Source: UBA6164 sp964344155 (GTDB taxonomy: Bacteria > Patescibacteriota > Gracilibacteria > BD1-5 > UBA6164). Taken from it: 64,000 nt of DNA. Positions 10,579 to 22,193 of the stretch are shown one piece after another (the first letter of the stretch is position 1; each line of letters opens with the position of its first letter). A program made the translations under genes and the position numbers. The notes under the pieces are model-generated. The model did no database searches. It saw only the letters and a list, made by a program, of their open reading frames with translations, and was not told the origin of the DNA. The stretch covers positions 19,518-83,517 of the forward strand of contig CAYFMG010000004.1 in assembly GCA_964344155.1 (NCBI GenBank), read 5' to 3'.

Positions 10579-11628
10579 ATGCAACTATCAGATTTTAATT
10601 ATCATCTACCTCAAGAACTAATAGCTCAAACTCCAGCTGAACCAAGAGATCACTCTAGATTATTAAAACTAAGTAGTAACTCTTGAAATATAGATGAAAC
10701 TAAATTTTTTGAAATACTCGATGAGCTATCAGAAAATGATGTATTAGTATTAAATAAAACTAGAGTTATAAATGCTAGACTTCATTGAAAAATAGACTCT
10801 TGAAAAGTAGTAGAGATATTTCTTCATAAACAAATATCAGATAATACTTGGGATTGCTTAGTCTTCCCTTGAAAAAAACTAAAGCCAGGTAGAAAAATAA
10901 TATTTTCTCCCCCTGCTAGGGGGGAGTCAGAGGGGGGGCAGTTAAAAGCAGAAATAAAAGATATATCTGAAGCTTGAAGAATAGTAGAGTTTAATAAATG
11001 AGGAATAGAGTTTTTAGAAATAGTTGAAAAACTATGAGAAATACCTCTGCCACCTTATATAAAAGAACAACTAGAGGATTCTGAAAGATATCAAACAGTG
11101 TTTAATGAGGTAGAATGAAGTGTGGCAGCTCCTACAGCTAGTCTACATTTCACTAAAGAATTACTAGAAAAAATAAAACAAAAATGAGTAAAAATAGAAA
11201 AAGTATTATTGCATGTATGACTTGGTACATTTATGCCAGTTGAAACAGATAATATTCTAGAACATAAGATGCACTCTGAATACATAGAGCTAGAAAAAGA
11301 GGTAGCTCTAAGGTTAAATAATTATAAATCAGAGTGAAAAAGAGTTATAGCAGTATGAACAACAGCTATCAGAGTACTTGAAACAATGAGTGATGAGTCT
11401 TGAATTATTCACCCTTGAAAAAAAGACACAGATATATTTATCTATCCATGATACAAATGGAGATTTGTAGATGCTATGATTACTAATTTTCACCTACCTA
11501 AGTCTACCCTACTTATGCTAGTAGCTAGCTTTGTTTGAAAACAAAACACAGATAATGCTTACAAATATGCAGTTGATAATAAATTTAGATTTTTCTCTTT
11601 TTGAGATGCTATGTTTATAAAAAAATAA
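10579..11628 (+). CDS. queA: tRNA preQ1(34) S-adenosylmethionine ribosyltransferase-isomerase (QueA)
   Basis: 349 residues, full length for the family. QueA transfers and isomerises the ribosyl part of SAM onto preQ1 at tRNA position 34 in queuosine synthesis. Family hallmarks are present: N-terminal LSDFNYHLPQELIAQTPAEPRD, VLNKTRVINARL, the VGLGTF(M)PV region, EYI after HSE, and TNFHLPKSTLLMLV near the C-terminus. Several invariant glycines are UGA. Residues ~110-121 (SPPARGESEGG) are encoded by a GC-rich palindrome that sits in frame between the strands GRKIIF and LKAEI, where relatives have a short turn. The start is the first ATG after a promoter-like element; no Shine-Dalgarno is seen. 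It has its own terminator. Confidence 0.95.
10907..10938. repeat. GC-rich palindrome (P2) inserted in queA
   Basis: CTCCCCC (10907-10913) pairs with GGGGGGAG (10919-10926) around TGCTA, followed by TCAGAGGGGGGG. The stretch is almost all G/C in an AT-rich gene, its length keeps the frame, and it resembles the intergenic palindromes at 27.18, 27.63 and 62.84 kb. Confidence 0.7.
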
Positions 11629-11658
11629 ATATGTACATGATGTACATATTTATTTTTT
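11623..11658 (+). terminator. queA terminator
   Basis: Perfect 15-bp stem AAATAAATATGTACA / TGTACATATTTATTT with loop TGA, then a T-run. The queA stop codon is inside the 5' arm. Confidence 0.85.
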
Positions 11659-11744
11659 ATATCTTAATATTCATTCAAACTTAAATTTGTTCTTATTATG
11701 ATCTAGGATGCTTTTTCATTCTAAAAGTGTAGTTTTTAATACTT

Positions 11745-12173
11745 TTACAAGAAAGACTGATATTTTTTATTGAATAAGGTACAATAAAATACTTCTTTTA
11801 GGTCTTCAGATATATATTCTTCATGTTTTTCTATATCATTTATATCATAAAACCCTGCCTCACTCCACTCTTCTCAATGAGAACAGTTTTCTTTATCTAC
11901 ATTTAAATAATCATCTACATTTTTTACTTTGAACAAAAATTGTAAACTTATATCATTATTTATGCTTATATACTCCTTAAATCATATAAACTTATCTATT
12001 TCTGGCCTTATTCACAGCTCTTCTGTTACTTCCCTATAAAAAGTATCCTCTATTTTTTCTCCTTTTTCTTGAGTTCATCATGGCAACATAAAAAGTCCAC
12101 ATGTAGAATCTTTTACCAAGAAAATTTTATGTCACTTCATGATAATTGCTCTTGCTTTAATATATGTATGCAT
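11745..12173 (-). CDS. NUDIX hydrolase
   Basis: 142 residues. The NUDIX box runs from residue 33 to 55 (G-T-Q-E-K-G-E ... REVTEELGI) with the required GX5EX7REUXEEXGU pattern; the core glycines before it are UGA codons. NUDIX enzymes hydrolyse nucleoside diphosphates linked to another group; the substrate cannot be read from the sequence. The gene starts 3 bases after the stop of the EndoU-like gene and is probably co-transcribed with it. After the TAA at 11745-11747, a shifted frame stays open to about 11645 with coding-like content (LKTTLLEGKSIL..), so the C-terminus may have been longer before an indel. Confidence 0.9.
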
Positions 12174-12176
12174 AGG

Positions 12177-15100
12177 TTAGTAATTAGGGTATAAAGTCTC
12201 TACTTGAAAATCAAGATTTCAAGTTTCATCATACTTTCCTCAAATTTCAAGTTCTATCTCTTTTCAATTATCTAATTTTATTTTATGTATTATTGGTGTA
12301 GATTCTTTTTTTAATGGTTTTTCTGGTCATACTATTTTTGTTTTTATATTTTCTTCTTTTTTAAGCTTGTAATTATAAGGTCCCATTTCTTTGTAACCTA
12401 AATAATTTTCTAATTTTCTAACAGGTGCATTTTTCCAATATCTTGATCATTCTCTAAAATACTCAGGTAATCAATATTTTTTTAATAATATATTTTTTAT
12501 TTCTTTTTCTGTTTTTACATAAGTCTCTATTATATCTTGTTCTGTAAAATCTGAAGGGAATAAAGATGAATCCTTTGTCATATGTCTTGGCCATCTACCA
12601 GGGTTTATAATAGTATTTCATTTATATGTAGTTATTTTTACTTTTAACTTTTTATCTTCATCTAAACTTGCGTACTCATTATAATCAACCTCTCTCCATC
12701 AATTATTATCACCATCTTTTTTAACAGCTACTCTTATATCTCACTTTTCTAACAGCTTCTCTACTTCTCCCATATTATGTAATCATCAAGTCAATCTACC
12801 ATTATCCCAATCTCAATAATTAACATGATATAATCCTGATACATTTTTAACATCATTTTCTCTATATAATAATACTGCTTCTTCTATTTTATTTTTATTT
12901 TGCCTTATTCTGTTAGGATTACTAAGTCATGGTATTAAACTTGTTTTTAATATTTCTTTCTGAGCTTCCATTTTAGCTTCAAATCTATTTATTTTCCCTT
13001 TTAATTCATTTACTTTTGTAATAAATTTTTTATATCATTTTGATCACTTTATTTTTCACCATGAAACCTTTGCACTTCTTGTTGTTGCAGCTAAAGCTGC
13101 TCATTCGGCTACTAATACTTTTGCATATGATGTTACATATCCTCACCAGTATTCTCCATTTTCTATCTTGTCTAAATTTCATAATACTTCATTCAAAGAC
13201 TCATATACCTCTTTTGATTCTGAAAGAAATTTATCTACTTCTTGATTTACTTTTCTTCACTCATTTTCTATATCATCTAAAGCTTTTTCCATAACCAAGT
13301 CTCCCATTCTATCATTTCTTATTTCTTTGTTTATTTTTGCTGCTCAAACAGCTAACCATTTTCAAGCTCTCTTAAATCAATTAGCCATAGATTCAGCTGT
13401 TCAGTATCATATATCTACTAATACTCCTGGAGTTTCTATTAATCCAGTTGCAGAATCTTTTGTTGCTTGAAGAGCTCAGTCTCAGTATCATTTAATAAAT
13501 TGTTTACTAGATAATCATATTTGTTTTAAATGTTCTAAATCTAGATTTCTACTATTATTAACAACTACAGGTTCTAATACCTTTTCTTCTCTTCTAGGAC
13601 TTCAATAAACAGTTCTTTGTCTAGGTTTATTACTTACTATAACTTTTTGTACTTTTTCTTTTGTATCTTCTTTTATCTGCTCTTTTGTTTCTTCCGGTTT
13701 TTCTATTTTTTCTTCTACTTTTTCAATTGGTTCTGGATCTTGCACCTGATTATCTACTCAACTGTTACCTGTTTTATCCCAAATAACTCACTCTTGTCAT
13801 GATATTTTTTCTTCTGTTTCTCAAGGTTTTCAAGTTATTCAATCATCTAGTCATCCTCATACTCAAGGAGCACTTATAGATTCAGGAGGTCAATCAATCT
13901 TCATTTTTTCATCAATCATTTGTGAAATATCTTCTGCTTCTTCTATAATATCTTTTATAATTTCTCAAACCCCTCAACCTACATTATCTATTGCTTCCCT
14001 TAATCTTTCTTCTTCTTGTTTCCTTTTTGCTTCCTCTTCCTGTTTTCTTTTAGCTTCTTGTTCAGCTTTTTTTCTAGCTTCTTCAGCTTTTCTCTGAGCT
14101 TCCTGTTCTATTCTTTTTTCATACTCATTTTTTACTTTTTGATCTATTTCTCAAGTTTTATATGTTTTTGTTCATCCTGTACCTTTTCTAATTTTGAAAT
14201 ATACTTCTCATTTTTCATTAGTATATTTTCATAAATATGTTATTTTGTAATTATAGTTTCATTTTGGTATTAATACAGTATTTCCTGCTTTATCTTTTCA
14301 TTTTATATGTCCTCCACTTCATCATGTTGAGATCAATTGTAATACATTACTTGTTTTTGATCTAGCAAAATAAGCATCTTTTAAATTGATAGTTTGTCAA
14401 TTACTTAATTCTACCAAATAGCTTCATTGTGTTTTTCATATATATGCAAATACTCATGATGATGTATGATCTATAATATCTAAGTAATCTGAATTATTAA
14501 CCATTACGTTCAGATCAAGTAAATCTTCTTGTGATATTATTCAATCAAGTATTAATTCTACTTCATCATTTGTTATATATATATTAGATTTTGGATCAGC
14601 AAGTAGTCATTGAACTATTTCATCATCAAGTTTTCAGTCTTTTATTGCCTGAATAACCCTATCAGATAATCATTTTGCTACTCTAGGTGATATATCAAGG
14701 ATTACTGATCAAACTTTTGTTGTAAAACTATATAATATATTGGCTCAACTTGTATCTTTTAGTGTTATATTATATGTATGTGGTTTATATAATTTTTCAA
14801 AGTTGTCTATACGTATATATCTACCATCTTGTATTGAGAAATACTCACTATGTTCACTATAGTTTATTGAATCAATACTAGAAATATTGGTAGCTTGCAT
14901 ATCTAAGTATAAAGCTTTGAAACTACCATTATTATTGTTTACTTCAATATATGAATCTCATGGTAATACTGTTTTATCTATGTATATTTCATGAACTTTG
15001 TGTTCTACTGTTTCATGTGTTTTAATACTTCTTCAAGAAAAAATAGAGCTCGATACATCTTGATGTGTTACTTCACTTGTTATATTTTCAAATCATAAAC

Positions 15101-15245
15101 TTAAGGCATTAACATTTGTAGTTATTCATGTTCATAAAATAACAGCTAACAAGTGTTGTTTTGTTAAATATTTTAAATCTGATATTTTATTATTAAAACT
15201 ATTATTATACTCCTGTTTTTGTTGTATTAAATTATTATTCATCAT
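12177..15245 (-). CDS. Multi-domain polymorphic toxin candidate with C-terminal EndoU-like domain
   Basis: 1022 residues, intact. There is a hydrophobic segment at about residues 30-47 (HLLAVILGTGITTNVNALS), probably a signal or anchor. Residues ~50-380 are beta-rich, ~385-450 form an Ala/Glu/Lys/Arg coiled coil, ~470-545 a Pro/Glu/Lys linker, and ~555-770 are helical. The C-terminal ~220 residues resemble the bacterial EndoU nuclease family: His807 in LYHVNYGDWDNG, RLTGGLHNM with His823, and the late SLFPSDFTEQDI motif (~894-905), matching the family's FPxxW-like signature. This long carrier plus variable toxic tip is the layout of polymorphic toxins. EndoU toxins cut RNA. No immunity gene is obvious; a NUDIX gene follows. 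ATG-ATG at its start overlaps the stop of the partner gene upstream. Confidence 0.65.
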
Positions 15246-16488
15246 TTTTTGTAATTATAGAAGTAAAATTTTTTGTTAAGTTAAAGAATGCTTGTGTATC
15301 ATCCTTTTCTCAGGGTCTTCTTTCATCTATATGTTTTACTCATAGTGTTGCTACAACTCAGTTATAAAACTCGTGTATATATCAAACTTCTGATTTAACT
15401 CTTTGTTTTTCTTTTTCTAATTCAGCATAATATTGATTATTAGCGTTTACTTGATGTAGCATTTTTACCTTTGCTTTAGGATAATATTTTGTTTCTTTTT
15501 GTTTATCATACATAGAGTTATATGTTGTTCTATCTACTCACACTCAAATATCAAATCTTGTTTTTTCTCATGCTTGTAAAACTGTTCAAATTTCTCAAGA
15601 ATATGTTTTTCATCCTCTTTCTCATCCTTGTATTAAATTTTGATCAAACTCAAAAGCATTGTTTCTTATCTCATATCACACATTTCAATAATCTATATTT
15701 TTTGATTTATATGCTCCTCCTCCTACATATACCTCTTTTATAATATTATGATTTATAGGAGCATTCCATTTTGCAAATAATCCCTTTTCTTTCATTCTTG
15801 AAGTTTTTGTTTCTCATATACTTGAAAAGGTAGAATCTATATTTTCTTCTAATTTTTGTACTCAAACTACTATTTTTGATTTAAATGGGTAATTTAATTC
15901 TTCTCATATTTGAGCTAATACTTTTCTATGTTTTTTTCCTGTTTCTACTCATACATATCATCTTGTTGTTTTTCTTAACTGAGTGGATGCTCATGCTTTA
16001 AATATTGTATCTTCTCTTGATTTTTCTACTCAAAAGTCAATTTGTTGTTTTCCGTTTGATAAATTAACATCATAAGATAATGTTGGTGATAGTTTTTTAG
16101 AATTTCTAGAATAATTTACTCAACTACTAACCGTATGAGAGTCTTGCCAACTACTTTTTCTTTTTTGTTCTCTATTATAGCTATTTATATATTTTTGCTC
16201 TACTTTCTTATTTTTTACATAAACATTATTTCAGTCCACTCTTATTCAGTTCTCTTTCATTAATTTCAAAAGATAATTATTATAATTTTGAGTATATTTT
16301 TGTTTTTGCTCTTTACTTACTTGTGGCATACCAAAATTTCACAGAGGTTCTGCTTCTATATTTGGGGCTACTGCTACTATAAGTATAACTGATAAAACCT
16401 TATTTTTTGTTGAATCTTTTATTTTTTGTATTTTTGTTTCCTGAGAAATAGTATTATTATGTTCTCTTTTTTCTAAGCTATTATTCAT
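15235..16488 (-). CDS. Beta-strand-rich secreted/anchored protein, partner of EndoU-like toxin
   Basis: 417 residues, ATG at 16488, TAA at 15235-15237. The N-terminus is polar, followed by a hydrophobic stretch at ~31-46 (KVLSVILIVAVAPNIEAE) that looks like a signal or anchor. From about residue 115 onward the sequence is a series of short alternating polar/hydrophobic strands with Gly and aromatic girdles (VSSGVNYSRN, LSYDVNLSNGKQQIDFGVEK, TRGYVGVETG), a pattern seen in membrane beta-barrels and beta-helical adhesins. Its stop overlaps the start of the EndoU-like gene by 11 bases, so the two are translationally linked. A beta-barrel would be odd in a phylum thought to lack an outer membrane; a surface adhesin or a pore delivered to a target cell are alternatives. 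No family recognised. Confidence 0.6.
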
Positions 16489-16559
16489 AATATTAAATTT
16501 AAAAAATAATTGCTCTTTACTTTATAAAAGGACCCTTAGAAAAAAACTGACAAAAAAAG

Positions 16560-16595
16560 AAAAAGATATAAATTTTTAAAAATTTATATCTTTTT
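16560..16595. terminator. Perfect 36-bp palindrome / terminator of the NACHT gene
   Basis: Exact palindrome with arms of 18 bases (AAAAAGATATAAATTTTT) and T-runs on both strands. It contains the stop codon of the NACHT gene and lies upstream of the beta-rich gene. Confidence 0.75.
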
Positions 16596-19500
16596 CTGTT
16601 ATTCTTATGTTTAGATTTCTTAATATTTCTAGAAATTTTGTGTATAATTCATTATTTTCTTTCAATACTTCTCTCGGTGTTTTCTTTAAAAATCTATAAA
16701 CAAGATCTTGTTTATTATTTTTTACTAATATATTTAATAAAGTTCATAATCCTGTTAAATCTTCAGTTAAAATTATAGTATTTAGAAATACTAATAAGTT
16801 GTCTTCATCTATTTCTATATTTTTATTTATTAATTCTTTATATATTTTTATTTTTAATAAAACTTCTCATTTTTTAAAAACTTCAATATTAACAAACCTT
16901 TGTAGCATAACCTCTGCTTGTCATTCAATAATAAATAAAAATTTTTTTACATATTCTATAAGTTCTGGTTCTCAAGTACCTAATAAATTCCTAAAAGTGC
17001 TTGTTAATTGTCTATATTTTTCTCTATGTATCAGCCATTGTATGTTTTCTTTTATAAGTTCTATATTTCACTTGTATCAAATTTTATACATTTCTATAAG
17101 GAAATCTATCCATATTAATTGTCTTTCAGTATTTTCTCTATCATATTTTCATAACTTTTCTTTAACTTTATCTGTTAAAATGTCTTTATATCAAAAACTT
17201 AATATTGTTGTTGTTAATCTAACTGGTATTGTTTTTTCAATTAGCTTATAAAATCATTTTAAAACTAACTGTTTATTTTTTTCTGGTTTTTCTTTTAATA
17301 AATCTATATAAATTGATTCAATTTCTTCATATCAATTTATTTCATACATTTTATTAATATAATCTTCTATTTCTTCTAAAACTTTAGTTTTATTGTTTAT
17401 ATAGGGACTCTTATATAGTTGCATATAAAAAACTCATCACCATTTATATTTATTTTTCAAGAAATCTAAAAAATCTTCTAAATATTCTTTTTTTCATTGT
17501 TCTAATAAACTAACATATAAAACTCAAATATCAAAATAAATATTTTCATCTTCTATAAAACCTAACAATTCATCTACTTCTTCTTTTATAAACTCAAAGT
17601 AACCATTTTCTACCAGTTTAGTATATATTGATAATTTATGTTCTTCTTCTAAGTTTATTTTATTATTTTTTATTCAATCTATAATATTTAATACTCTTTT
17701 CTTATTTCTACTATCAATTACTTGTTCTATAGTATACTCAACATTTTTTTTCAATTGTTTAGAATACTTTATGTTAAAGCCTATAACTATATTTTTTTTA
17801 CTTTTTTGTTTTATTTTTTTAGAATATATATCTTTAATACCTATTAATTCTTCTTTATATCAGAATTTATCCAAAATATTTCAACCTATCATAGATAAAT
17901 TATAAAATATATCATCATATTTGAAAAGTCATTTTAATAGTTTATTTAACTTTATAAATTTTGACTCATTAAATAGTATTTCAGAATAAAGTAATATTAT
18001 ATGCCTTAATTCTTCTACATTTCTTCATTTTTTTATTTCTTTAAATATATATTTCTCTCAATCCTTAATATCTGATAAATATTCAGCTAAAAAATATTCT
18101 TGAAATGATTTATGAATAAAACTATATTTTTCTTCTCTTTCTTTTTTAAAAAGAACAGCATAACTTTGAACTACATCATCTGGTATTTTGTCCATAACCC
18201 CATTTTCTATATCAAATGCTATTTTAGATAAATGTGGTAAATAATTTTTTACACAAAAATATTCATTCTCTCAGTTATGTTCTATTAATATACTTATAAA
18301 TATTTTTTTATATAATTGTGCTCTATTATTAATATTTTCTAAATTTCATTCAAATGATAATTTTACAATAAAAAATAAAATTAATGGTGTTGATTTTAAT
18401 TCCTCTTCTATTATATTTTTTCATAAAAATTCTTCTATTTCTTTTATTTTTTTTGTTACATCTTCTTCTTTAATACCTAATCAAATTAAACGATCTTTTA
18501 TAAAAATATCTATTTCTTCTTCACTTAACTCATCAAATCATATTGAATTATATTTATCGGTAGGATATTCATTGAACTCTGATTTACGTGATCATAAAAT
18601 AACTTTTAGATTAACTATATGTTGTTTTTCTAATAATTTTTGTTTTATATCTTCTTTATAAATAGTATCAAGCTCATCTATTCCATCAAAAAATATTACT
18701 ATATTTTTAGAAAGAAATCTTTGCCCTATTAGTTGTATAGCACTTTCAATTTCTCAAATTATACTATCATAACTATCACTTTTACCATAATCTTTTGCTC
18801 TATAAAAAAGTGGTATAAAATCTTTATACTCTATATTTGTATCTATTTCTTCTTTTATTTTAGCTAGTTGTGTTGATTTTCATTCTCATACATTTGCTAG
18901 AAATACACTTACCTTACTTTCATTTAATATACTACTAGTAAAAACTGATACTTTTTTATAATAATCCTCTTCTACTAACTCTCTTCATTTTTTTTCTTTT
19001 AATTTTCCTATTTCTTTATCAGTTTTTCTTTTATAGGTATAGAATCATCTATCTATTGTTTCTCAAGCTTTTACTAAATCATCTAAAGATTTATCAAATA
19101 TATCCTGTGCTCTTTGCTCTGATTTTCTTAGTACATCTACTAATTGCCTGAAATACTCTTTTTCTTCCTTTGTTATATTTGATGGATGTATGTCTATTTG
19201 TTTTAATTTTAATAAATATATGTCTGATAACCTACTTATCTCTTTTATATTTCTATAATAATCCCCTAATGTATATTCATTTCTTTCTTTTCTTCTATTA
19301 AGGTAAGCTGTTTTTTGTTTTTCTTTTTCATCTTTTCTTTTATCTTTTAATAACTCAAAAATTTCTAACTTTTCTTTTTCTGTATTACTTTCTAGTGATT
19401 TATATAAAAAATCACTTATTTTTTCAACATAATATTTATCTTCAAATAAATATTCTCTTTCTAACAAATTAGCTAAACAAAAATAACTTATATCAAAATT

Positions 19501-20361
19501 TTCTGAGTTTAAGTATTCTAGGTATAAATCTGGGTTATCTTTGAAATAATTATTTAATCAATTTTGAGTATTTTTTAAGTCTAGATTTTCTGCTATTCAA
19601 AATATACTCTTTATTTCTCTTTCATTTTCTAAAGTCACTCTTAGATACGTATTCTCATTTCATACAACTTGAAACCAACCCGTTTTACTTTCATCTACGT
19701 AGAAATCAATATAATCATATCATTTTCTTTCAAAATCCTTTTCATCTGCTAATAAACTTTCATTTAATTGTATTCATTTTATTTTCATTGCATGAGCATA
19801 TGACCTATTTCAAATCATCAATACATCCTCTCATATATTCTCTAAAATAATATCATCTGCTACTTGATTAAATTCTCATTGAACTTCTAATAAAGCTCAT
19901 CATTCATCTAATCACTTATCTGTTCACTGTAATCATCATCATAAAGTTTTATATCATTTTTCATTTAATACCTCTATAGTTTGTTTTGATCTGTTATTAA
20001 TTTCTCAATCTTCATCTCAGAATATATATATTCTTTTTCAATAATTAGATAAAAAATTATCTAATTTTGATCAAATAAAAGAACTTTTATCTACTTGTTT
20101 TAGTTTATCTCTTTGCCTTCATTCTTCTGTTCAAAAACCACTTAATGCTATATTATCACTTCAAGTTGATTTATCTATATCTAAATGCCTAAATAAATAA
20201 AATCTATTAAAACTAGGAGTTTCTTCTATATACTCCTTTAGGCTTTTATTATTTATTATATTAACTACTTCATTAGAAACACTATCAAATACAACTTGTT
20301 TTTCTGATACCTGAGTTTTTTTTGTAGCTAATAACTGATTATTTTTATTTATTTCCTTCAT
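16576..20361 (-). CDS. NACHT-domain NTPase (STAND/NLR-like), candidate defence protein
   Basis: 1261 residues, intact. NTPase core: Walker A NVGEGKST with Lys495 (two of its glycines are UGA), and Walker B VIFFDGIDELD with Asp559, the DGxDE form typical of NACHT NTPases. The core spans about 480-640 and is followed by winged-helix-like sequence (FIHKSFQEYFLAEYL) and ~500 residues of helical repeats likely to act as a sensor. The N-terminal ~300 residues are a separate domain I do not recognise (with YIFGDEDGE and a Gly-rich GGGLQG segment), probably the effector, followed by a coiled region (~330-465). Bacterial NACHT/NLR proteins mostly act in antiphage defence. It is third in a row with GHMP-like and NUDIX genes. 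The start at 20361 is chosen because the earlier in-frame ATG (20376) lies inside a 20-b h hairpin stem. Confidence 0.85.
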
Positions 20362-20362
20362 A

Positions 20363-20405
20363 AAAAATATGTACAATAACTATTTTAGTTATTGTACATA
20401 TTTTT
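20363..20405 (-). terminator. 20-bp perfect hairpin between GHMP-like and NACHT genes
   Basis: Arms of 20 bases (centre TAGTTATTGTACAT), loop of 3, followed on the minus strand by a T-run that runs directly into the NACHT ATG (TTTTTTATG). It is a terminator or attenuator for transcription coming from the GHMP-like gene. Confidence 0.8.
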
Positions 20406-20423
20406 CTTATTTTGTCAATAGTA

Positions 20424-22154
20424 TTAAAATCTATCTAATATAGCTATTTTTAATTTTACGTCACTCATTACTATTTTAAAATCCGTAATACTTCAAGTAC
20501 AGCTTATATTTAATTTATACCCTGTTTTAGAATCTATAAATTTAATAAATGGTAGTATTATTTTTCAAACCATTTCATTTTTATTTTTAGAGTAACTTGA
20601 TATAGATAAATCTTTATTTAAAATCTCTTTTGAAGAAGATTCTAATAATTTTATTAAAATTTCTATCGTTGTCGTTTGAGAATGTATATCTTTTGATGTA
20701 AGTTTCTTTCAGTCTAAATATATTTTATTACTTATCATATCAAATAATAATCACTCTTTTTCGGCCTCTATTATGTCATTATAATCTCATATATAAGTTT
20801 TTCATTTATTATCCTTATATTTATATTTAGTATTATCTATATATTTAGAATATATTTCTTTTGTTATAAATTGATCAACTTTTACTCAATCACTAGAAAC
20901 TCAATCATCAAATGAACTATACTCTAATTCTATATTTGGAAAAGATCATTTCAAGTCTAATATTGATTTTTTAATAGCTTCTCTAGAACTTCAAAGAGGT
21001 GTTACTATTAAATATCCCCCACCTATCTTTCATGAACAAACTGGTGCTACACCTATTTTTTGTCATATATTATTAGTATTTTTTCTAAAGTAATAAATAA
21101 AGTCTTCTGCAAAATTACTTTGTTTTTCTATTAAAGATGTTGAATACCTATACTCATTAGCACTATGAATAAAGTCATCTACTAAATTTTGATCATATCA
21201 ATAACTATATAATTTAGAAAGAGATCTTATCATTTTAGCACTTGATAAAGTTATGTTTGATATATGATTCTTTTTTACTTCTTTCTTATCTGTAAAATTA
21301 GAAAACAAATTATTATTTTCTCAAATTATATCTGTTTTTATAAAATCAGCTAACTCATATAAATTATTTACTCAAGAATGTTTATATGATTCTATGTTTT
21401 TAGTATTTGTTTGTAATCAAGTAAACACCATACAATAATCAAAAGGTAGCTCTTGTGTAACTATTGGTCATGCATAATTTTCTGAGAAATAAACTGCTTT
21501 TTGGTTTAAGTCTGATAATTTAAAATCTTTATTTTCTATTTTATTTGATATTAAGTAAAAAGGTCAAATACTATTATTTAATACTGATAATCAAGTTTGA
21601 CCTATAGTATTTCAATACCTACTTAAATATTCAAACTGTAATGCTTTTTCAAAAACCTTATCTTTTTTTCAAAACTCTACAAATTCACTATAATTATCTA
21701 ATTCTTCTGTAGTTAAACTATTTGATAAAATAGATAACCCCGTAGCAAAAATACTAGAAAATGTCCCAAAAAATCAAAAAGAATGTCATCTTGTTGTTTC
21801 TGATAAAATTTCTATTTCAACTCAAAAATCTTTTATATTAAAAAGTTTTTTCACTAGTTCTCATAGCTTATCATTTTCTTCAGATATATTGATAAATTCC
21901 TGTTTTATAAATTTTTCTTGAGATATATCATAATAATTTATATTACCAAACTTTATAGATTTTTCTTTTGTTTTATTAAATCATACATAACATTTTAAAT
22001 TTATTTTTTGTACAATAAATGCAAAATTTGATCTATTTCAGTATCATCAAGGAGCCCAAGGAAAAGAGAAGTTTCAAGAAACAACTAAATCATTCCTAGA
22101 AAAAAAATCCCTATATTCTTTACTATTATTTTTTTCTAAATATATTGAGTTCAT
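20424..22154 (-). CDS. GHMP-kinase-like protein with C-terminal extension
   Basis: 576 residues. Three features of GHMP small-molecule kinases are seen in order: N-terminal NFSFPWAPGGYGNRSN (~28-43), the phosphate-binding loop GHSFGFFGTFSS (~123-134, in place of the usual GxGLGSSA), and C-terminal SGKIGGGYLIV (~373-383). About 190 residues follow the kinase region and match nothing I know. Members phosphorylate sugars, mevalonate or homoserine; the substrate here is unknown, and the altered loop could mean a changed or lost activity. It lies between an IPP-isomerase-like NUDIX gene and a NACHT gene, all on the minus strand with hairpins between them. The start codon directly follows the T-run of the preceding hairpin. 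Confidence 0.7.
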
Positions 22155-22162
22155 AAAAAAAT

Positions 22163-22193
22163 TTAAAGTATAATAATTTGTATTATACTTTAA
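22163..22193 (-). terminator. Hairpin between NUDIX and GHMP-like genes
   Basis: 13-bp perfect stem TTAAAGTATAATA / TATTATACTTTAA with a 5-base loop. It contains the NUDIX stop codon, and its minus-strand T-run leads straight into the next ATG (TTTTTTTATG), the same layout as at 20363-20405. Confidence 0.8.

Noticed and set aside
13040..17251. Several Phe/Leu/Ser-rich + strand frames at 13-17 kb
   Set aside because: They are antisense shadows of the EndoU-like, beta-rich and NACHT genes, which have recognisable motifs and continuous code-25 frames.
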